This document shows positions 51,676 through 64,000 of a stretch of 64,000 nucleotides of DNA, piece by piece. The notes below the pieces were generated by a model. That model was not told where the DNA came from. It made no database searches and saw only the letters and a list, made by a program, of their open reading frames with translations. This stretch comes from Laccaria trichodermophora (lineage: Eukaryota; Basidiomycota; Agaricomycetes; Agaricales; Hydnangiaceae). The stretch is from NCBI GenBank assembly GCA_018417955.1, contig JACTVC010000008.1, positions 992,001 through 1,056,000 of the forward strand. The letters are read 5' to 3'. The translations under genes were made by a program, and so were the position numbers. Every line of letters starts with the position of its first letter. Position 1 is the stretch's first letter.

Positions 51676-53228
51676 TCATGATGAAAAGAAGCTCGAAATC
51701 ATATCACACAAGGATGAAGACCGAGGCGATTCCAACTCTCTCGCGCGAGCCGACTGGGATTCGCTGATCTCAAATGCCATTTTCTCCTGCGCTTCCTGCG
51801 ATATCTTTAGTTGCGACTCCAAGTGGGCTATCTTCGATTTTGCCTCCGTAAGATCAGAAAGCGTCTTGTCGTGTGTCTTCACTTTCGCTTGGAGCTCCTC
51901 TTTCGTCTCCCGCAGAAGTTGAGATAACTCTGACACGGTAGCTCTGAGACCTTCGCAAGTTTTCTCAAGCCGTGATCTTTGCTGTGCATCATCAAAGCTG
52001 GCGTCGAACAGGCATCGGATCTGGAATCGACATTCAAGGGTTTCCTTGGTATGTAGAGTTTTCAGAAGCTCAAATTCATGTTGCAGCTCAATACGACGGA
52101 GGTTAGCCAGTTCGAGTTCCTTTTGCTGTTGAATCACTCTAAGCAATCACTTCAGAAGGGATAGATCGTTACGGGCCCACCTTCGCCAATGCCTCCTGTT
52201 CTCGTTTTAACTGCATTGTAGTCCTGACTTTCTCAAGCTGCGCTATCGACACTTTGCTTTCGTCTTCCAACGCCTCCCTCGCTGCTTTGTCTCTGGCGTT
52301 GGTGGATTTCATCTCTGTAATTCTTAGGCTCAAATCGATAACGACCTTCTTATGTTGACGCTTAAATTCTTGAATTTCCTTGTACAGCTCCGCACCAGCA
52401 GAAGTCTTCTCCACAGTCTTACCCTCGGCGAGCTCCTTCTGCATCTCGACAAAGACGGGATTAAGCGCGAGGAGGTCGGAGACGATAGAGATTGGAGGGG
52501 GGAACTCTGGACCTTTGGGGGTCTCTCCCGCAGGATATCTTCCAGAGCGAGCGAATCTGCAACCACCGTCAACGAGTCCTTTAAAAAATCTATCCTTGGT
52601 CTTCAGGACTGTATCGAATTTGGCACCTTCCGTCAAATCTACTTCGTCCCAAAATGTGGTGACGACAACGACATTATTCAGAGAGTCGGCTCCGCATAAT
52701 TTCTTGAACATCGTCATAGTTCGCTGCGAAGAACCGTCAACTTTCAGATCACAGATGTTATGCAAATATATAATGCCAGACAACTTGCGTTGCTCGTCAT
52801 ATCTGTACGTCAATGAAGGTTAGATTATCAATATACGGAGGGACAGTTCCCCTACCTCGCTTTGAGATAGGCGCCAATTTCTTTCAAAATCACTAGGTCG
52901 GATCTACTACCATATTCCTGATAGTCATCGAAACCTGGAGTGTCGACGAGGGTCACACGAATGCCATTGGGCATCGAGAATTCGTATTCTTGAACCTCCG
53001 TGGTTCCCGACTCCAAGCTATGTCCAACATATGCAACGTCCCTGCCGATGATGGTGTTGATGAACTTTCAGAACGTCAAGAGTGGCGGCGGCGGCAGTTG
53101 TGGACTAGCCCATACCGTCGATTTCCCGACCCCAGTCCCTCCCATAATTCTGTGGTAGTGGTATGTCAGCTCAACACGCAACTAGGAAGGCTCCACTAAA
53201 CATACGCTATCAAACCAGCTGGCTCCAT
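51676..53228 (-). CDS. P-loop GTPase (AIG1/septin-like G domain) with C-terminal coiled coil
   Basis: This is a fungal G-domain protein of the TRAFAC/AIG1-like type, common in mushrooms as a multi-copy family of unknown role. On the minus strand, the start at 53228 (MEPAGLIA) joins IMGGTGVGKST (P-loop, G1), then FINTIIG, LVDTPGFDD (G3), YLKAR, and the exon 52813-52169 with GIIYLHNICD and VVVVTTFWDEV. A last exon, about 52146-51676, follows. Introns are short. Residues beyond about 250 form a long charged coiled coil down to the end. The splice after the P-loop is read from a GTATGG..AAAG intron and is likely but not certain. Neighbours are unrelated housekeeping genes. Confidence 0.8.
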
Positions 53229-54075
53229 TGTCGGTGCGTGGGCCTGTATCTTGTGGAAGACTCGAGAAAGAGGGCAGTTGGAATTTCGACAAAGGGTGGA
53301 TGTCCTTGGTGGGCGTAAGATGAGAGTCACTTATCAATGAGGACTATTGTGTGGTGTCTGGTAGTCTTGCCACAAGGAAAGGTGCCTCGAAGGCAAGGTC
53401 ACCTCGAGGCTTGCTTGAGTCGATCTTTCAATGTACATCAAGGTGGATGTCATTGACCAATATCAAACCCAAAATGCCTCAGTGACATGATTGTGACATG
53501 CTTTGCAAATCTTGCAGTTGTTCCCTTCAAGCCTCCTCACGTCGGCAACGCTTCGAGGCTACAACTCCGAAAATTCTCAAAAATTCTGGCAGTATGCAAA
53601 ACTACAAGTGTCAAATCTCCAGGCTTCATGGTATGATGTTGAAGCTACAATGAAAAAGTGAAATTTCCGCATCCTGCCTTGCAACGAATTTAAGTATTAA
53701 ACGGAACCTCTAGGCCTAAGCCTTCAGTTTGACACTGGTGAGTTGACATTTGCGTGATTCTTCTACTTATTTATTTAACAAAAAGGGTTGATCAGTATAT
53801 GGTTTCGCTTCCCGTCGAATGCCGTAGATTTTCTTTTTTTCTCATTTCGCGCGAGAAGCTTACCGCGTTCATTAGCCCGTCTGCGCCAGAAACGAGTAGC
53901 ATTCCCAACTTGAACGATCTTTAGCCCATCATTCGTCCCAAGATGAGTCACCAGTTCTGCCGCTATAACTCGAGATATACACAAGCACGCAGTTGGGGTG
54001 GGACTGAATCTGAGGAACATGTTTTATGCTATCAAAATTCTTCGTTTAGTATGTTATTTAGATCGCTGCTCAAAT
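53229..54075. other. Intergenic region
   Basis: No gene is recognised. Around 53370-53570 there are several inverted CCTCGAGGC / GCCTCGAAGG / CTTCGAGGC words, possibly a small hairpin element or regulatory repeat. Confidence 0.45.
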
Positions 54076-56109
54076 CTACACCGCTTCACGTCTCCGTGGT
54101 GCGGCTCGCAAGATATCATCCACGCTATATCACAAAGACGTAAGTCTTCGTCTGAACTACATGACAGACAAAGAAAGGACGAACCGAATGATCATTTCAG
54201 CAGCTTCACTCGCGCTGAGAACTACCTGGCGCTTGAGTTTATAGCTCTCAGTGATCCCCAATTCCCTCATAGATCCAATCGCCCCTTGCTCCATATCTAG
54301 AAAAAAAAAAAAGGGATTAGATAGGGGTAAGGAGACGAAAGGGAAAGATGGAAGTTGTTTACCCAAACCCGCATCAGAATGCCCTTCATAATGCGCCGCT
54401 CTCAGCCTCGAGACCAAATCCGAAGAGTCGTATCCAGCGTTATCGGCCAGAATGATGGGAATCTGTTTCAGAGCTTGACTGAACGCTTCTACGGCGAGCG
54501 CCTTCTTGCCCTTCACTGATCTAGCTTCATCCTCGACTGCACAGCTCATGAGCATTTCGGCACATCCGCCGCCGAGCACGGTTCGTGTCTCCTTGACCGT
54601 CTGGGACAGAACGGAAAGAGCGTCGTGCAGGGATCGCTCGGCCTCGTCTACCATTTGGTTTGTAGATCCACGGAGGACGACGGTGCACGCTTCGCCAGCG
54701 GCCACTCCGGAGAATTTGATGAGCTGTAAGAAAGAAAATGTAAGTTGAAGGCGCATTGCCAGGAAATGGGTTGGAGGAGAAACGCACCTTGTCCTCTCCG
54801 ATCATGATCTCTTCAATCAACTCGCACTGCCCGAGCTTGACTAGATCCGGTCGGTCAAAGGTGCTTGCGATTTCACCCCCAGTGACGAGCGACAACCTCT
54901 CCACGCCCTCAAAGTCGGCATGTTCGATGACCATGATACCTTTTTCGGTGAGGAGGGACTCGGGATAGTTGTAGATGAGCTGCCTGTTCACGAAGCAGTT
55001 GATTCCGTGCGCTGCGATAGCGTCGACCTTGGCCTTCATTTTTTCCTGTCAAGGAGTCAGCTAGGTGGTATACAAGAGAGAGAAAATTCAAGATGTCGAA
55101 CGCACTCTCTCAGCCCGTTCCAACTCTGCCAACTTCCCTGTGCTGTCCACCTTTACGCGAGCACCAAAGATCTTGATTTTGTCGGTGTCCATTGCTAGAG
55201 TCAAGGTTTAGCCGATGATCAATTGTTCTGGTCAATGTACGTACAGGTGTTTGCAATGAGAATCTTGACATTCTCCATCCGCTTCGGTGAATTCACTGCG
55301 ATAGTTTTGTCCAAGATGAAGCCCTCGTCGAGATAGGAGTCTGTTAGCTTCCCGCCAACTTTTTTGATGATTTGGATGTGTTCCAGATCTATTGATCCCT
55401 ATGCCAAAATTTCAGTCTGGCCGGTGCTTCAAGAGGAGGGGAATTGAACAGGAACGTACCTTCAGCCTTAGAACAGCATCAACTGCCAGATTCGCAAAGT
55501 AGTCTTTGTCTTGTGAGAGGACTTTTGAAGAGAGTGTTGTTCGGGCAATGTTGAACAGGTCTTCTCGGAATTTATGAGGATTTGAGCTAAAGTCCCTTGA
55601 GTGAAAGATCTCAATGAGTAGAAATCGCTCACAAGTTGTTAACCGCGGCCTTTTCCAATGCCTTCAAGGCAGCCAGACTAGCGATCCGATAACCCTCAAC
55701 AATCGTCTGCGGGTGGATTTTCTTCGCTATGAGCTTCTCTGCCTCCCTCAGCAACTCTGCAGCCAAAACGGTAACGGTAGTCGTTCCATCCCCAACCTCG
55801 TCGTCCTGAACCTTTGAGATGTTGACGAGAATCTTGGCTGCCGCATTATCAAGCTGGATCGCTTTCAGGATCGTCGCTCCATCGTTTGTGACGTTAATTT
55901 CGCCGGTTGACGCGGATTGGAGAATCTTGTTCATGCCTTTTGGCCCTAGTGTTGATTTTACGAGGTCTCCGAGCGCCAGGGCGCCGACGAACGATGAGAG
56001 ACGCGCATTTTCTGCTTTCTCCTCTGTTGCCTGCGAAACTGCCGTTTAGAGTTGGAAGATATCTAGATAGATGCTCTCGCACCTGCTCTCCAAATATTTG
56101 CATGGACAT
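54076..56109 (-). CDS. CCT2: T-complex protein 1 subunit beta (CCT2), cytosolic chaperonin
   Basis: This is the beta subunit of the hetero-oligomeric TRiC/CCT ring, which folds actin, tubulin and other proteins with ATP. The start is at 56109 (MSMQIFGEQ). After a 50-nt intron the protein runs [21 protein letters not shown]. Class II chaperonin motifs are present: [30 protein letters not shown], and later [10 protein letters not shown] and [11 protein letters not shown]. Subunit-specific stretches ([45 protein letters not shown]) fit CCT2 throughout. The last exon encodes [16 protein letters not shown] and stops at 54076. About eight short introns interrupt the gene, and the length is normal at about 530 aa. 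It is divergent from the next gene with 169 bp between start codons. Confidence 0.95.
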
Positions 56110-56278
56110 CCTGGTTCGTTTAGATCGGTTTTAATCGTAAAAGGGAAGGTCCAATGTCGACGAAAATTAGAAAACGATACAGCCGTTTGCAATGTCGTCG
56201 CGCACTCAATTCAAAATCACGCACGTGATACGTAACGCACACCAGAAACTTACCGCCATCCTGAAGGTTCAACTTTTG
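56110..56278. promoter_or_regulatory. Bidirectional promoter region between CCT2 and mitochondrial RRF
   Basis: The two start codons are only 169 bp apart on opposite strands, so both promoters must share this stretch. No clear TATA box is seen. CACGTG (E-box-like) occurs at about 56222. Confidence 0.55.
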
Positions 56279-57223
56279 ATGTCTTTGACTCGCCTAGTCC
56301 TGCAATTTCAACGGAATGGACGAATCTTATCACGCTCATTAACGCAATGTCGCCAACCGACCCACTTCACCCCAAGATTGGTCTTAGGTTCACGAAGCTA
56401 TGCTACGAAGGGCAAAGCCAAATCCACTGCCACTTTCGTACCAGGCTCAAAGCAACCCATCACCGATGAAGCTGCACGTCAGGAATATGACAAGGCAGAG
56501 ACCGCCATGAAAACTGCTGCAGAATGGTTCCGTAAGGAATGCGCTAGCTCCGAGGTGCGCGCAAGTGGACGTGTTACCCCGGCGTTGCTTTCTCCCGTTC
56601 GCGTTAAGCTTCCGTCAGCCGAAAAGGAGTTCAAGTTGGAAGAGTTGGCTACTGTTGGTGTAAGGGATGGAACGACGTTGTTGGTTACGCTGTTTGATGA
56701 ACATGTGAGCCTCTGTCCTTTGCCCGGCCTTTTGGACTCCTCCGACCTCGGATTGATATCTCGCCTCTGTTTTAGTAGACTATCAAACATGTCGAGTCGG
56801 CATTGCATACTTGCAAGATACCGGGGGTTGTGCCGCATAGGTATGACGATCGAACTATCAAGATTCCAATCCCAAAGTATGTTGTTCATTTCTGCGTTGT
56901 CCTCACGGCGTATTGATGATGTGTTTTCATCTTCAGGCCAACGGTGGATGCCCGCCACGCTCTATATGCAGCTGCTAAGCGGAAAGCTGAAGAAATGCGT
57001 GTACAGATACGAAAACAACACTCCCTCAGTGTGAAGCGTGGCAAGTTTGAGAAACACTCGATCGAATTGGAAGAGGTGTGTGTTTCAACTGTTTCTACGC
57101 CATGGCCAGCTTCTGATTTGGCTACGATGCCATGAACAGTTCCAGAAACTCACTGATAGATATATCGGCGAGGTGGATAAGGTTCTCGCAAACCTTCAAA
57201 AGGCGACTGGGGCACCCAAGTAG
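56279..57223 (+). CDS. RRF1: Mitochondrial ribosome recycling factor
   Basis: This factor releases post-termination ribosomes from mRNA in mitochondria. I chose the ATG at 56279 (MSLTRLVLQFQRNGRILSRS) because it begins a basic, hydroxylated presequence; an in-frame ATG at 56192 also exists. Exons: 56279-56704, 56779-56878, about 56939-57077 and 57140-57223. Conserved RRF features are RASGRVTPALLSPVRV, LEELATVGVRDGTTLLV, RTIKIPIP, VDARHALYAAAKRKAEEMRVQIR and a C-terminal helix ending ANLQKATGAPK. The RRF domain is complete, so the protein is probably functional. The symbol follows yeast usage. Confidence 0.9.
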
Positions 57224-57596
57224 TCGTGATTGGCGTATACACCGTGACGACAAGCCTCCCCACTTACGGAATAAATAGATCAAAATCTAAACTGCCATTT
57301 ACGACTTGAAATCGACTGAGATTTTGGATTGGTTGCCCTCCGAACGTTGTACATTCTGCTCAACCAAGCACGGCTTCCTTTCAAGAATTCAACCTGAAAT
57401 AGATTCTTTGGATGATTAGTTATATTTTTGCGATGACGCGTAAACTTTCCAGACTAAGGCTAGAAGGTACTGGCGACGCGTGGACTCGTTATTCCAGATC
57501 AATGACACGGTGATCACGTGATCTCGGTATGGAAGTTTCTAAGCTAATAAAAGTGGCGAGACTTCCTACTACCTAGTACCATTTCCGTCCTACGCC

Positions 57597-59089
57597 ATGT
57601 CCAAACGAATTCGCATGTACACGCTGGAAGACGTGGCGTCGCACTCCAATGCGTCCAGCTGCTGGATATCTCGCGCTGGCAAAGTGTACGACGTCTCTGG
57701 GTTCCTGAACGACCATCCAGGCGGTGACGACTTGATTCTCAACCACGCTGGGAAGGACGTTGGTGATGCTATGCGAGATGAGGACGAACATGTGCATTCT
57801 GAGTCTGCTTATGAGATGCTGGAGGAATATCTTGTTGGAAGAATAGGAGCGGAGGAGTCTATCGTTCGAGAAGGTCCGTCCGTCATGCCCACCGGTTATT
57901 ATAACAGCCTTTGGAAGTCTGACCTCACAAAATAGATTGGGAAGCTACGGATGATTTTCATCCTGATGACACGGATTCTGCGAGGGATTATGAGAAAAAC
58001 CAGTTCCTTGACCTCCGCAAACCCCTCTTCATGCAGATGTGGAATGTCAACTTTAGGTGTGTCGCTGTGACGTGTTTTGTTGCCTTCCGCCTATTAAACC
58101 ACTTATTAGTAAATCATACTATCTGCAGCAGGTCCATCAACCCCGTCATCTTCCTGAGCCGGCGCGTTTGTTTGGTCCGGATATACTGGAGGTGAGGACA
58201 CCTTCTCCCTTTTTTTCGTCACTGACCAATAAAAAACAATAGATGGCGACGCGCACAGTGTGGTACGTGGTGCCCATATTCTGGGCCCCAATCGCAATAT
58301 ACCTATTCCTGCGCTCCGTGTTCCAATTCACCGGACCTCTCCCCAGTTTCTTCTCGAATCCTACGCTGCCGCTATCTCAACTTGGCACAATCCCGACGGA
58401 TTCTTTCGTGAAAACCGGGTTGTGCTTTTTGGCTGGGAATGTTATTTGGACTATGTTGGAGTATGGGATGCATCGGTTCTTATTCCACATTGACGAGTAC
58501 CTTCCTGATAAACCTGCGTTTCTGACGCTGCATTTCTTGATGCATGGGATTCACCATTATTTGCCCATGGATCGGTGCGTTGTTATGTCTTGGTTTCGAG
58601 CCTTGTGCTGACTTGTTTCCTACCACGTAGTCTGCGGCTGGTGATGCCCCCGACCCTTTTCACTGTTCTACAGTTTCCCTTCACCCAGCTCGCATATGTT
58701 ATCTTCCCCGCATCAGTCTCGAACGGCATTATCGCCGGTGCTTTCACCTTTTGTGAGTTTGTCCATCGTTTTGAGTGACGTTGTGCTCATCATTCCACGC
58801 TCAGATATCCTGTACGACTGCATGCACTATGCGTAGGTCTTAGCTCCTTGCGAGTAAGATTGACCTTTGACCTTCTTCTCCCAAACTCAGGTTACACCAC
58901 ACGAAGCTCCCGCAGTACATGAAAGACATGAAGAAATACCATCTTGCGCATCACTACAAAAACTTTGAGCTCGGGTTTGGTGTTACCAGTAAGCCGCTGG
59001 TCTCCCCTCAACGAAAGAGCAGAGGATTGACTTTTTTTTCGTAAGGCAAAATCTGGGACATTGTTTTTAACACTGTCCTCAAGGTATAG
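57597..59089 (+). CDS. SCS7: Sphingolipid fatty acid alpha-(2-)hydroxylase with cytochrome b5 domain
   Basis: This enzyme hydroxylates carbon 2 of the very-long-chain fatty acid of ceramide in the ER membrane. The start is ATG 57597. Residues 1-90 are a cytochrome b5 domain with the heme motif HPGG at 40-43 and a second histidine in ILNHAGKD. After introns near 57871-57934, 58052-58113 and 58193-58242 comes the membrane part, with several hydrophobic helices and the di-iron histidine boxes HRFLFH, HFLMHGIHH, HYALHH and HLAHH. Further introns lie near 58575-58630, 58754-58804, 58834-58890 and 58990-59043. The stop is TAG 59087-59089. All catalytic histidines are present. The gene is downstream of and in the same direction as the RRF gene. 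Confidence 0.92.
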
Positions 59090-59502
59090 AATCATTATGC
59101 CTTGTGTTCGACTTGACTCACGGATTTATGGACTGAACACATATCCCATTTATACTCTTCGAGCTTAATATATACGTTCTCTGGGGTTTATTTGTTATCA
59201 AGTACTTGTACTGGCGGAGTAATTGTGGATTTATATAGGACCCTTCGGTTATGTTTGTGGAATTCTTATTTAGATGAGTTTTCGAAAACGCTCACAGACC
59301 CAAATATAGATTCGAGATTGGGCTCACTCCATTGTTACTTGCTGGCCTCTAACCTTCTAACTTCCATTGTACACATCGCGAACAACTCTCTCTACAGCGC
59401 ATTGACCCCAATAAGAACTGTGGGGGCGCGTTTCAGGTTCTTCAAGTCTTTCGTATCGCGGCTGTAATACTAACACTGGGTGTGATCACTTGGCTCAACA
59501 GG
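59090..59502. other. Intergenic region between SCS7 and SEC5
   Basis: About 410 bp with no recognised gene. It holds the 3' end of SCS7 and the promoter of SEC5. Confidence 0.6.
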
Positions 59503-62500
59503 AATGCCGAGGTTAAACTTCGACATTGACGAGGCTGCATTGCTCAAAGCTTACAAAATCGGCACACTCAACCCCACGTACGCGCTCGCACCATATTGAG
59601 AAGCGAACGATTGTTGTTGACCATCGTAAATGCAGGCAGTGGGAGGAAGTCGATCATGACCTCGAAGACTCGGTTGCTGGTGCCTTGCTTAGTCCTTCAA
59701 GCAACAATGATGCAGAAGGAGATCCACTGGGTATAGGGAGTGCTGTTAAGTGCGTTATTGAACCATACTCCGGGGGTCTGACTTTTGACTGTCTCTTTCT
59801 GATAGAGTGAGAGAAATGGACATGGAATCCAGTATGGTTGCCTTGATCGTCTCAATGCCACGGAAGCAGCTAAATGGATATGCCACGTAGAGGCCGCCGT
59901 TCTTCTGACATCCAAGTCGTTCGACCCGAAAGCGTTTCTCTCGGCGGTGCATCCCAATGCGACATATCAAGATCTTGCGAGAGGCATTGCGCACCTCCAG
60001 AACTCTATCGAAGCGCGTTCTGAAGCACTGAGGATTCTTGTCGAGGACAATTTTGATCGTTTTGTGGCTGTAAAGGCGTCGACAGATGGTACGAGTTCTA
60101 TGTGTTGACTGTTGTCTGTTGCGTGTGTTGATTTTTGTTCTTTCCTCAGCCTTATATACAGAAATGAAAGAAGGGATACTAGCGACGGAGACAGATTATG
60201 CTTCAAAGCCTCTGAGAGACCACCTCAAGCGTGTGTACTACTCCCTTCTTTGACTTATGACACATGGATGAATAGCATTTTCAGAGGCCACTCAGAAAGC
60301 TAACCAAGTTTTCCTCCCCGTGTTAGAAAACGCTTCGAAGGCACAGAAGCTCCGGACCACCCTCGGCGTATTTGAACGCTCGAAGTTTTTCTTTAACCTC
60401 CCAAGCTTCATCATTGAGTCGATCGAAGCGGTATGTGTCACACGACTCACCTTGATTTTCATAACTATAGAGACAAATCCCTGACACCTTGTTGAAATTA
60501 GGGACGATACGAAATGGCCTTGCGAGATTACAAGAAAGGAAAATATATGCTGGAGACGCGTCCGGGACAATTGCTCCCCATTGGCAACAACAAAGATGGG
60601 CCGGCGACGCTGGCTGCCGAACAGCAGCAAAAGCGTGTCCTTGATAAGGTGTGGAACAGCGTGGAGAAAGCTATGGGTGAGATGCGAAATGTTTTAGTTT
60701 CTCAACTTCAAGATCCTGCGCGAAGCGTGGAGGAACAAGAGAAAACGCTTGAGTACGTTTCTTTTGGCTGCTGACTTTTACTTTCTGTAGTTGACCCCTT
60801 TTTTCCTCATATAGAATTCTAATGGAACTTCAGCTAAATGATGATCCCGTCTGGCTGTATTTCGACAGCCACCATAAACAGATCATGGATCAAATGAATC
60901 AGGCGTATCAAGCTGCCGTCCGTTCCATCGAAGGTATGACACAGAGAGTAAATATTTCCCACATAGTCTCACATTCATGAGACAGCAATCATTCAGAAGA
61001 CGAACCCAGACCCCTCGGACTCTGCCGCGTTGACCGCATCATTAGCAGCCCAGTTACAGACGGCTGTACTTGGGCTGGAGGCCAAGGAAAGTGATGCCGC
61101 CGTCGGTGCGCATTTCTTTTTTTTCTACTACGGCCGAAGAGAGTCGGGCTCTGACACCGTCCACCCAGCTCAGTCGCCTGGAGAACCAGTCTGGTTGGCC
61201 ATCCATGATCTGATCAAGAATGTATCGGAGATTATGATGTCTTCTATTCCAAGTTTTTGGAAGATCTCGAAAAGCTTTATGGACGGAAAATTTAAGAAGG
61301 TTGGTGGAGTCCACCCCTCGTTATTGTCACTCATCCAAAGCTCTTTAGCCTACCAACTCTCCCAACGGGACGCGTAGGAGTACGTCACAATGCCGCACTA
61401 TGACCTTGGACATAGTGAAGCTCTACATATCTCTGATCTCCCAATTTTTCAACCTTTCGGATATGGCCGTCATGACTTCCCCCAGCGGATCCAATAACAA
61501 CACTCCACTTCCCCTTCTTCCGAAGAATTCTCATTCCATTTCAACGGCCCATTACCTGATCAAGATCCTCGCCGAGGTTCACGAGACCGTCAATGAGTTG
61601 AACGCAATGGAAATATCCAATGAAGCCGCGTCCGGCCTTAGAAACCTTTTGGAGAGTGCTAAATGGAGATTCGAGGATATTCTTATCGGCTCGTGGTTAA
61701 GAGGTAGGCCGCAATTCCTCTACCTGTAAGACCGTGTTTCCAGTGTCCCATAGACGCGAGCATCTTTTACCACGTTGAGGCGTGGATTGCCGGCCCCTCT
61801 GATTTGTTCGCCACCCATTATCTGTCGCAGATTGAACTCTTCCAGCGACACCTCACCACTGCGGCTTTCAAGATTGCTGGCGGAGTCGATATCTCTGCGA
61901 CATCTCTGTCTAAACCTTTGAAACAAAACCCGGTTCCGCAAGCATTTGTGTCAAAGATTACCAAGGCGTTCTTGGACGCCCTCTACGCTTTCCTTGATGG
62001 GCTGGTTCTGTTGGCCTCCGACGAATCGCCAGTTATCACCGGGAAGCAACCCCCTTTGGCAGTCATGAAATCCAACGAACCCAATACGCTGGATCTACTA
62101 GATGTTACCGATGGGGTATGAAAGCTCCACTCTTGGAATCGCAAGAAAGTTTGCTAACACACATCCAGGATACCAGGATGCTACTGGTGATATCTAACTT
62201 TGGTCATCTCGCAAACACTATCATTCCCAGCATGCTCGCACAATTAGAAGTTGCTTTGAATGTATCCATGATGGACGACAGACAGGTACAGTATCATTAT
62301 CGGACAAGGAAACTTATGCTTATTCTCTTCTCATCAGACCTTGATGACTGTTGTGAAAGAGTTGGACAAAACCCTCTTTGAAGGCTACGTAAAACCAAGA
62401 GCAAAGATCGTCACGGACATTGTCCGTGGCGGAGTTCTCGATCCCCAGATGGATTGGTACGAAACGCCCCACCCGACAGGTCAGTACTCGCCCTATCCTC

Positions 62501-63057
62501 ATGGAACTCGACTGATTCTTTCCTCAGAAATCCGCCCCTACATGTATGAGACCCTGATGTATTTGGTTAGCACACATGCCCAGATATGCAGGGTGGCCGA
62601 ACCCTTGTTGGACAGAGCATTGAATGCCCTTGTGGAGGAACTTGCCAATGAGGCTCTTTCATGTTTCCGTCAAGTGAAACGGTTTGGAATGGGCGGGATG
62701 TTGAGGGTAACTCTTGTTTCAATCATCCGGCTAAGTCGTTTCTTACCCTGCAATTAGGCGACCCTTGAAATTGAATTCATGCATCAAACATTGGGGCGAT
62801 ATGTCACACCCGCCGCTGCACGAACCCTATCTGATCTTTACAATAAAATCTCACAAGCGTACGCGCGGCGTCCAGGAGATGAAAACCTACAGGCCAATTT
62901 GGACGGTGTTAAAAAGACACTTGCTGAAACACGCCGCGCGACCGGGATCGAGTTTCTATGCTTTAGGCAAACAAAGTCGAGCACCAGCCGCAGCACGCCC
63001 TCAGGTTCTAGACGGGATAAGGATGCGGGCCGCAGTAGTAACACTGGAAAGGTGTAG
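59503..63057 (+). CDS. SEC5: Exocyst complex subunit SEC5
   Basis: SEC5 is a subunit of the octameric exocyst, which tethers secretory vesicles to the plasma membrane at growing hyphal tips. The start is ATG 59503 ([20 protein letters not shown]). Many short introns interrupt it. The recognisable order is [113 protein letters not shown] and [23 protein letters not shown]. Later come [28 protein letters not shown] and a helical C-terminal half ending NTGKV at 63057. The N-terminal region is the most diagnostic for Sec5. The exact splicing of the helical middle was not traced at every junction. Confidence 0.9.
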
Positions 63058-63288
63058 AGTATGACCGTTTTGGCAAAAGCTTTTGTATTGTACCAAGGAT
63101 TATTTATTAACTTTCATACCCATGTAGACATAATAGCAAATCAGACAACTAGTGTCATATGGAGGGACGTGTTCCAGCTGCTTGTTCAGCAAATTGCGGG
63201 TTCTCTACGCTCGAGTCAGAGTAAGTCCGATGTTATGTCAAAATAAGTTACAATTTAATTATACGATGGGGGGTATAAACGGCTATGT

Positions 63289-64000
63289 TCAGGCCATCAA
63301 ATCAACAAGGATCGTCACTATTCCCAAAACTGATAGTATCAGTGGATTAGCGTAAGACCGAGGGATAGAACGTCTAAAAACAAACCCACCAATTTCGATG
63401 GCAATCAAGGCGATGACGATCTGTTCAAGGCGTTCGGCATGTTTACTTGAGACGGACTCTTTCAAAAGCTGTAGCATATCCTGGAGAACCTAGAACGAGG
63501 GGCTCAGAAGGGTACCCAAGGAGAAGGGGATTGATAGGACCAACCTCGACACGTGTATTGAGGAGGTTGATTCTCTGCGGAATTTCGAGGTAACTCCGAG
63601 CTGCGTCATACAAGGGTTGAAGATCGGGGTAACTCTGTCAAACTACGCGTAAGCCCAAATAAGCCATCGATTAAACCTGGTAAGCGTGCCCAAAAGACCT
63701 CCTGTAAAGGCATGTCAGAGCGGGAGCGCAGAAGCATGGATGGCCTTACTGGAGAATCGAGAACCGACCCAACGGAGTTGATATTTGTTCGAAGAAGGAA
63801 CAATTGACCAATCTGTTGCATGATTTCTGCGGCCCCGATTCATTTCAAAAGTTTCAGGGTCGTGGAGAGAGCATGTCACCTTTGTGAGGCATTCCAATTT
63901 TTCCTGTTTCGCTGATGACTTCTGGAATATCTTTCGTTTCTTCGATGGTTGACGATATCAGGTCTTCAAACTGCGAATCGGAAAGCATGGAGTCAGCGTG
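63289..64000 (-). CDS. RMD1/SIF2-family (DUF155) membrane protein, C-terminal part (partial at window edge)
   Basis: On the minus strand, exons from the right edge read FEDLISSTIEETKDIPEVISETGKIGMPHK, then EIMQQIGQLFLLRTNINSVGSVLDSP, a short exon with EVFWARLP, then SYPDLQPLYDAARSYLEI..INLLNTRVE, VLQDMLQLLKESVSSKHAERLEQIVIALIAIEI, and finally VLGIVTILVDLMA with the stop at 63289. This order is characteristic of the C-terminal half of the RMD1 family, which includes yeast RMD1/RMD8 and mitochondrial RMND1. It ends in one hydrophobic segment. The N terminus lies outside the window. The gene is convergent with SEC5, with 231 bp between stops. The cellular role in this organism is not certain. 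Confidence 0.85.

Overview
The window is nuclear DNA of a filamentous basidiomycete, very probably an Agaricomycete (mushroom). Genes are split by many short introns of about 45-75 nt with GT..AG ends. Conserved eukaryotic genes (CCT2, SEC5, SCS7-type hydroxylase, mitochondrial RRF, RMD1 family) sit beside mushroom-type genes (a KDZ transposase, a TET/JBP-like dioxygenase, a NACHT-WD40 protein). No tool was run. All exon boundaries and family names come from reading the sequence.

Layout. (1) 1-1429: 3' part of an acyl-CoA synthetase-like gene (+). (2) 1430-3436: AT-rich, CpG-poor non-coding DNA. (3) About 3437-33975: one very large DNA transposon of the KDZ (Kyakuja-Dileera-Zisupton) class, bounded by inverted terminal repeats of about 70 bp. 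It carries a three-gene accessory cluster (4328-7609 -, 8046-9531 +, 9627-12195 -), the CxC2-KDZ transposase (13188-27972 +), a coiled-coil protein gene (28007-28837 +), a TET/JBP-family 2-oxoglutarate/Fe(II) dioxygenase (28849-30046 -), a short ORF (30334-30680 -) and a repeat-rich right arm with an array of tRNA-like SINE units. (4) Nested inside it, at 14776-26043, is an 11.27-kb LTR retrotransposon. It landed within a 44-nt intron of the transposase gene and left a 5-bp duplication (GAAAC). Its 391-bp LTRs differ at one base. Its interior is a single uninterrupted frame of over 10 kb with no recognisable reverse transcriptase. (5) 33976-44517: CpG-depleted repeats: a 1.26-kb TIR element, a satellite-like repeat and a degenerate Ty3/gypsy element present as a 1.8-kb inverted duplication. 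(6) 44518-49183: a STAND/NLR-like gene (-) with NACHT and 14 near-identical WD40 repeats. (7) 49184-51675: no gene recognised. (8) 51676-64000: ordinary gene-dense DNA: P-loop GTPase, CCT2, mitochondrial RRF, fatty acid 2-hydroxylase, SEC5 and RMD1-family (partial).

How the parts work together. The transposon couples a transposase to a predicted cytosine-methyl oxidase. It sits in a chromosomal island whose older repeats and NLR gene have almost lost CpG, the footprint expected of long-term cytosine methylation, while the transposon itself keeps normal CpG. A GGCCGA/CCGAG-type word recurs in the transposon's subterminal DNA, in its right-arm repeats and in the repeat-coding parts of its accessory genes. 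The two most unusual items are the KDZ-TET composite, captured with both ends, and the giant-ORF LTR element that interrupts it.
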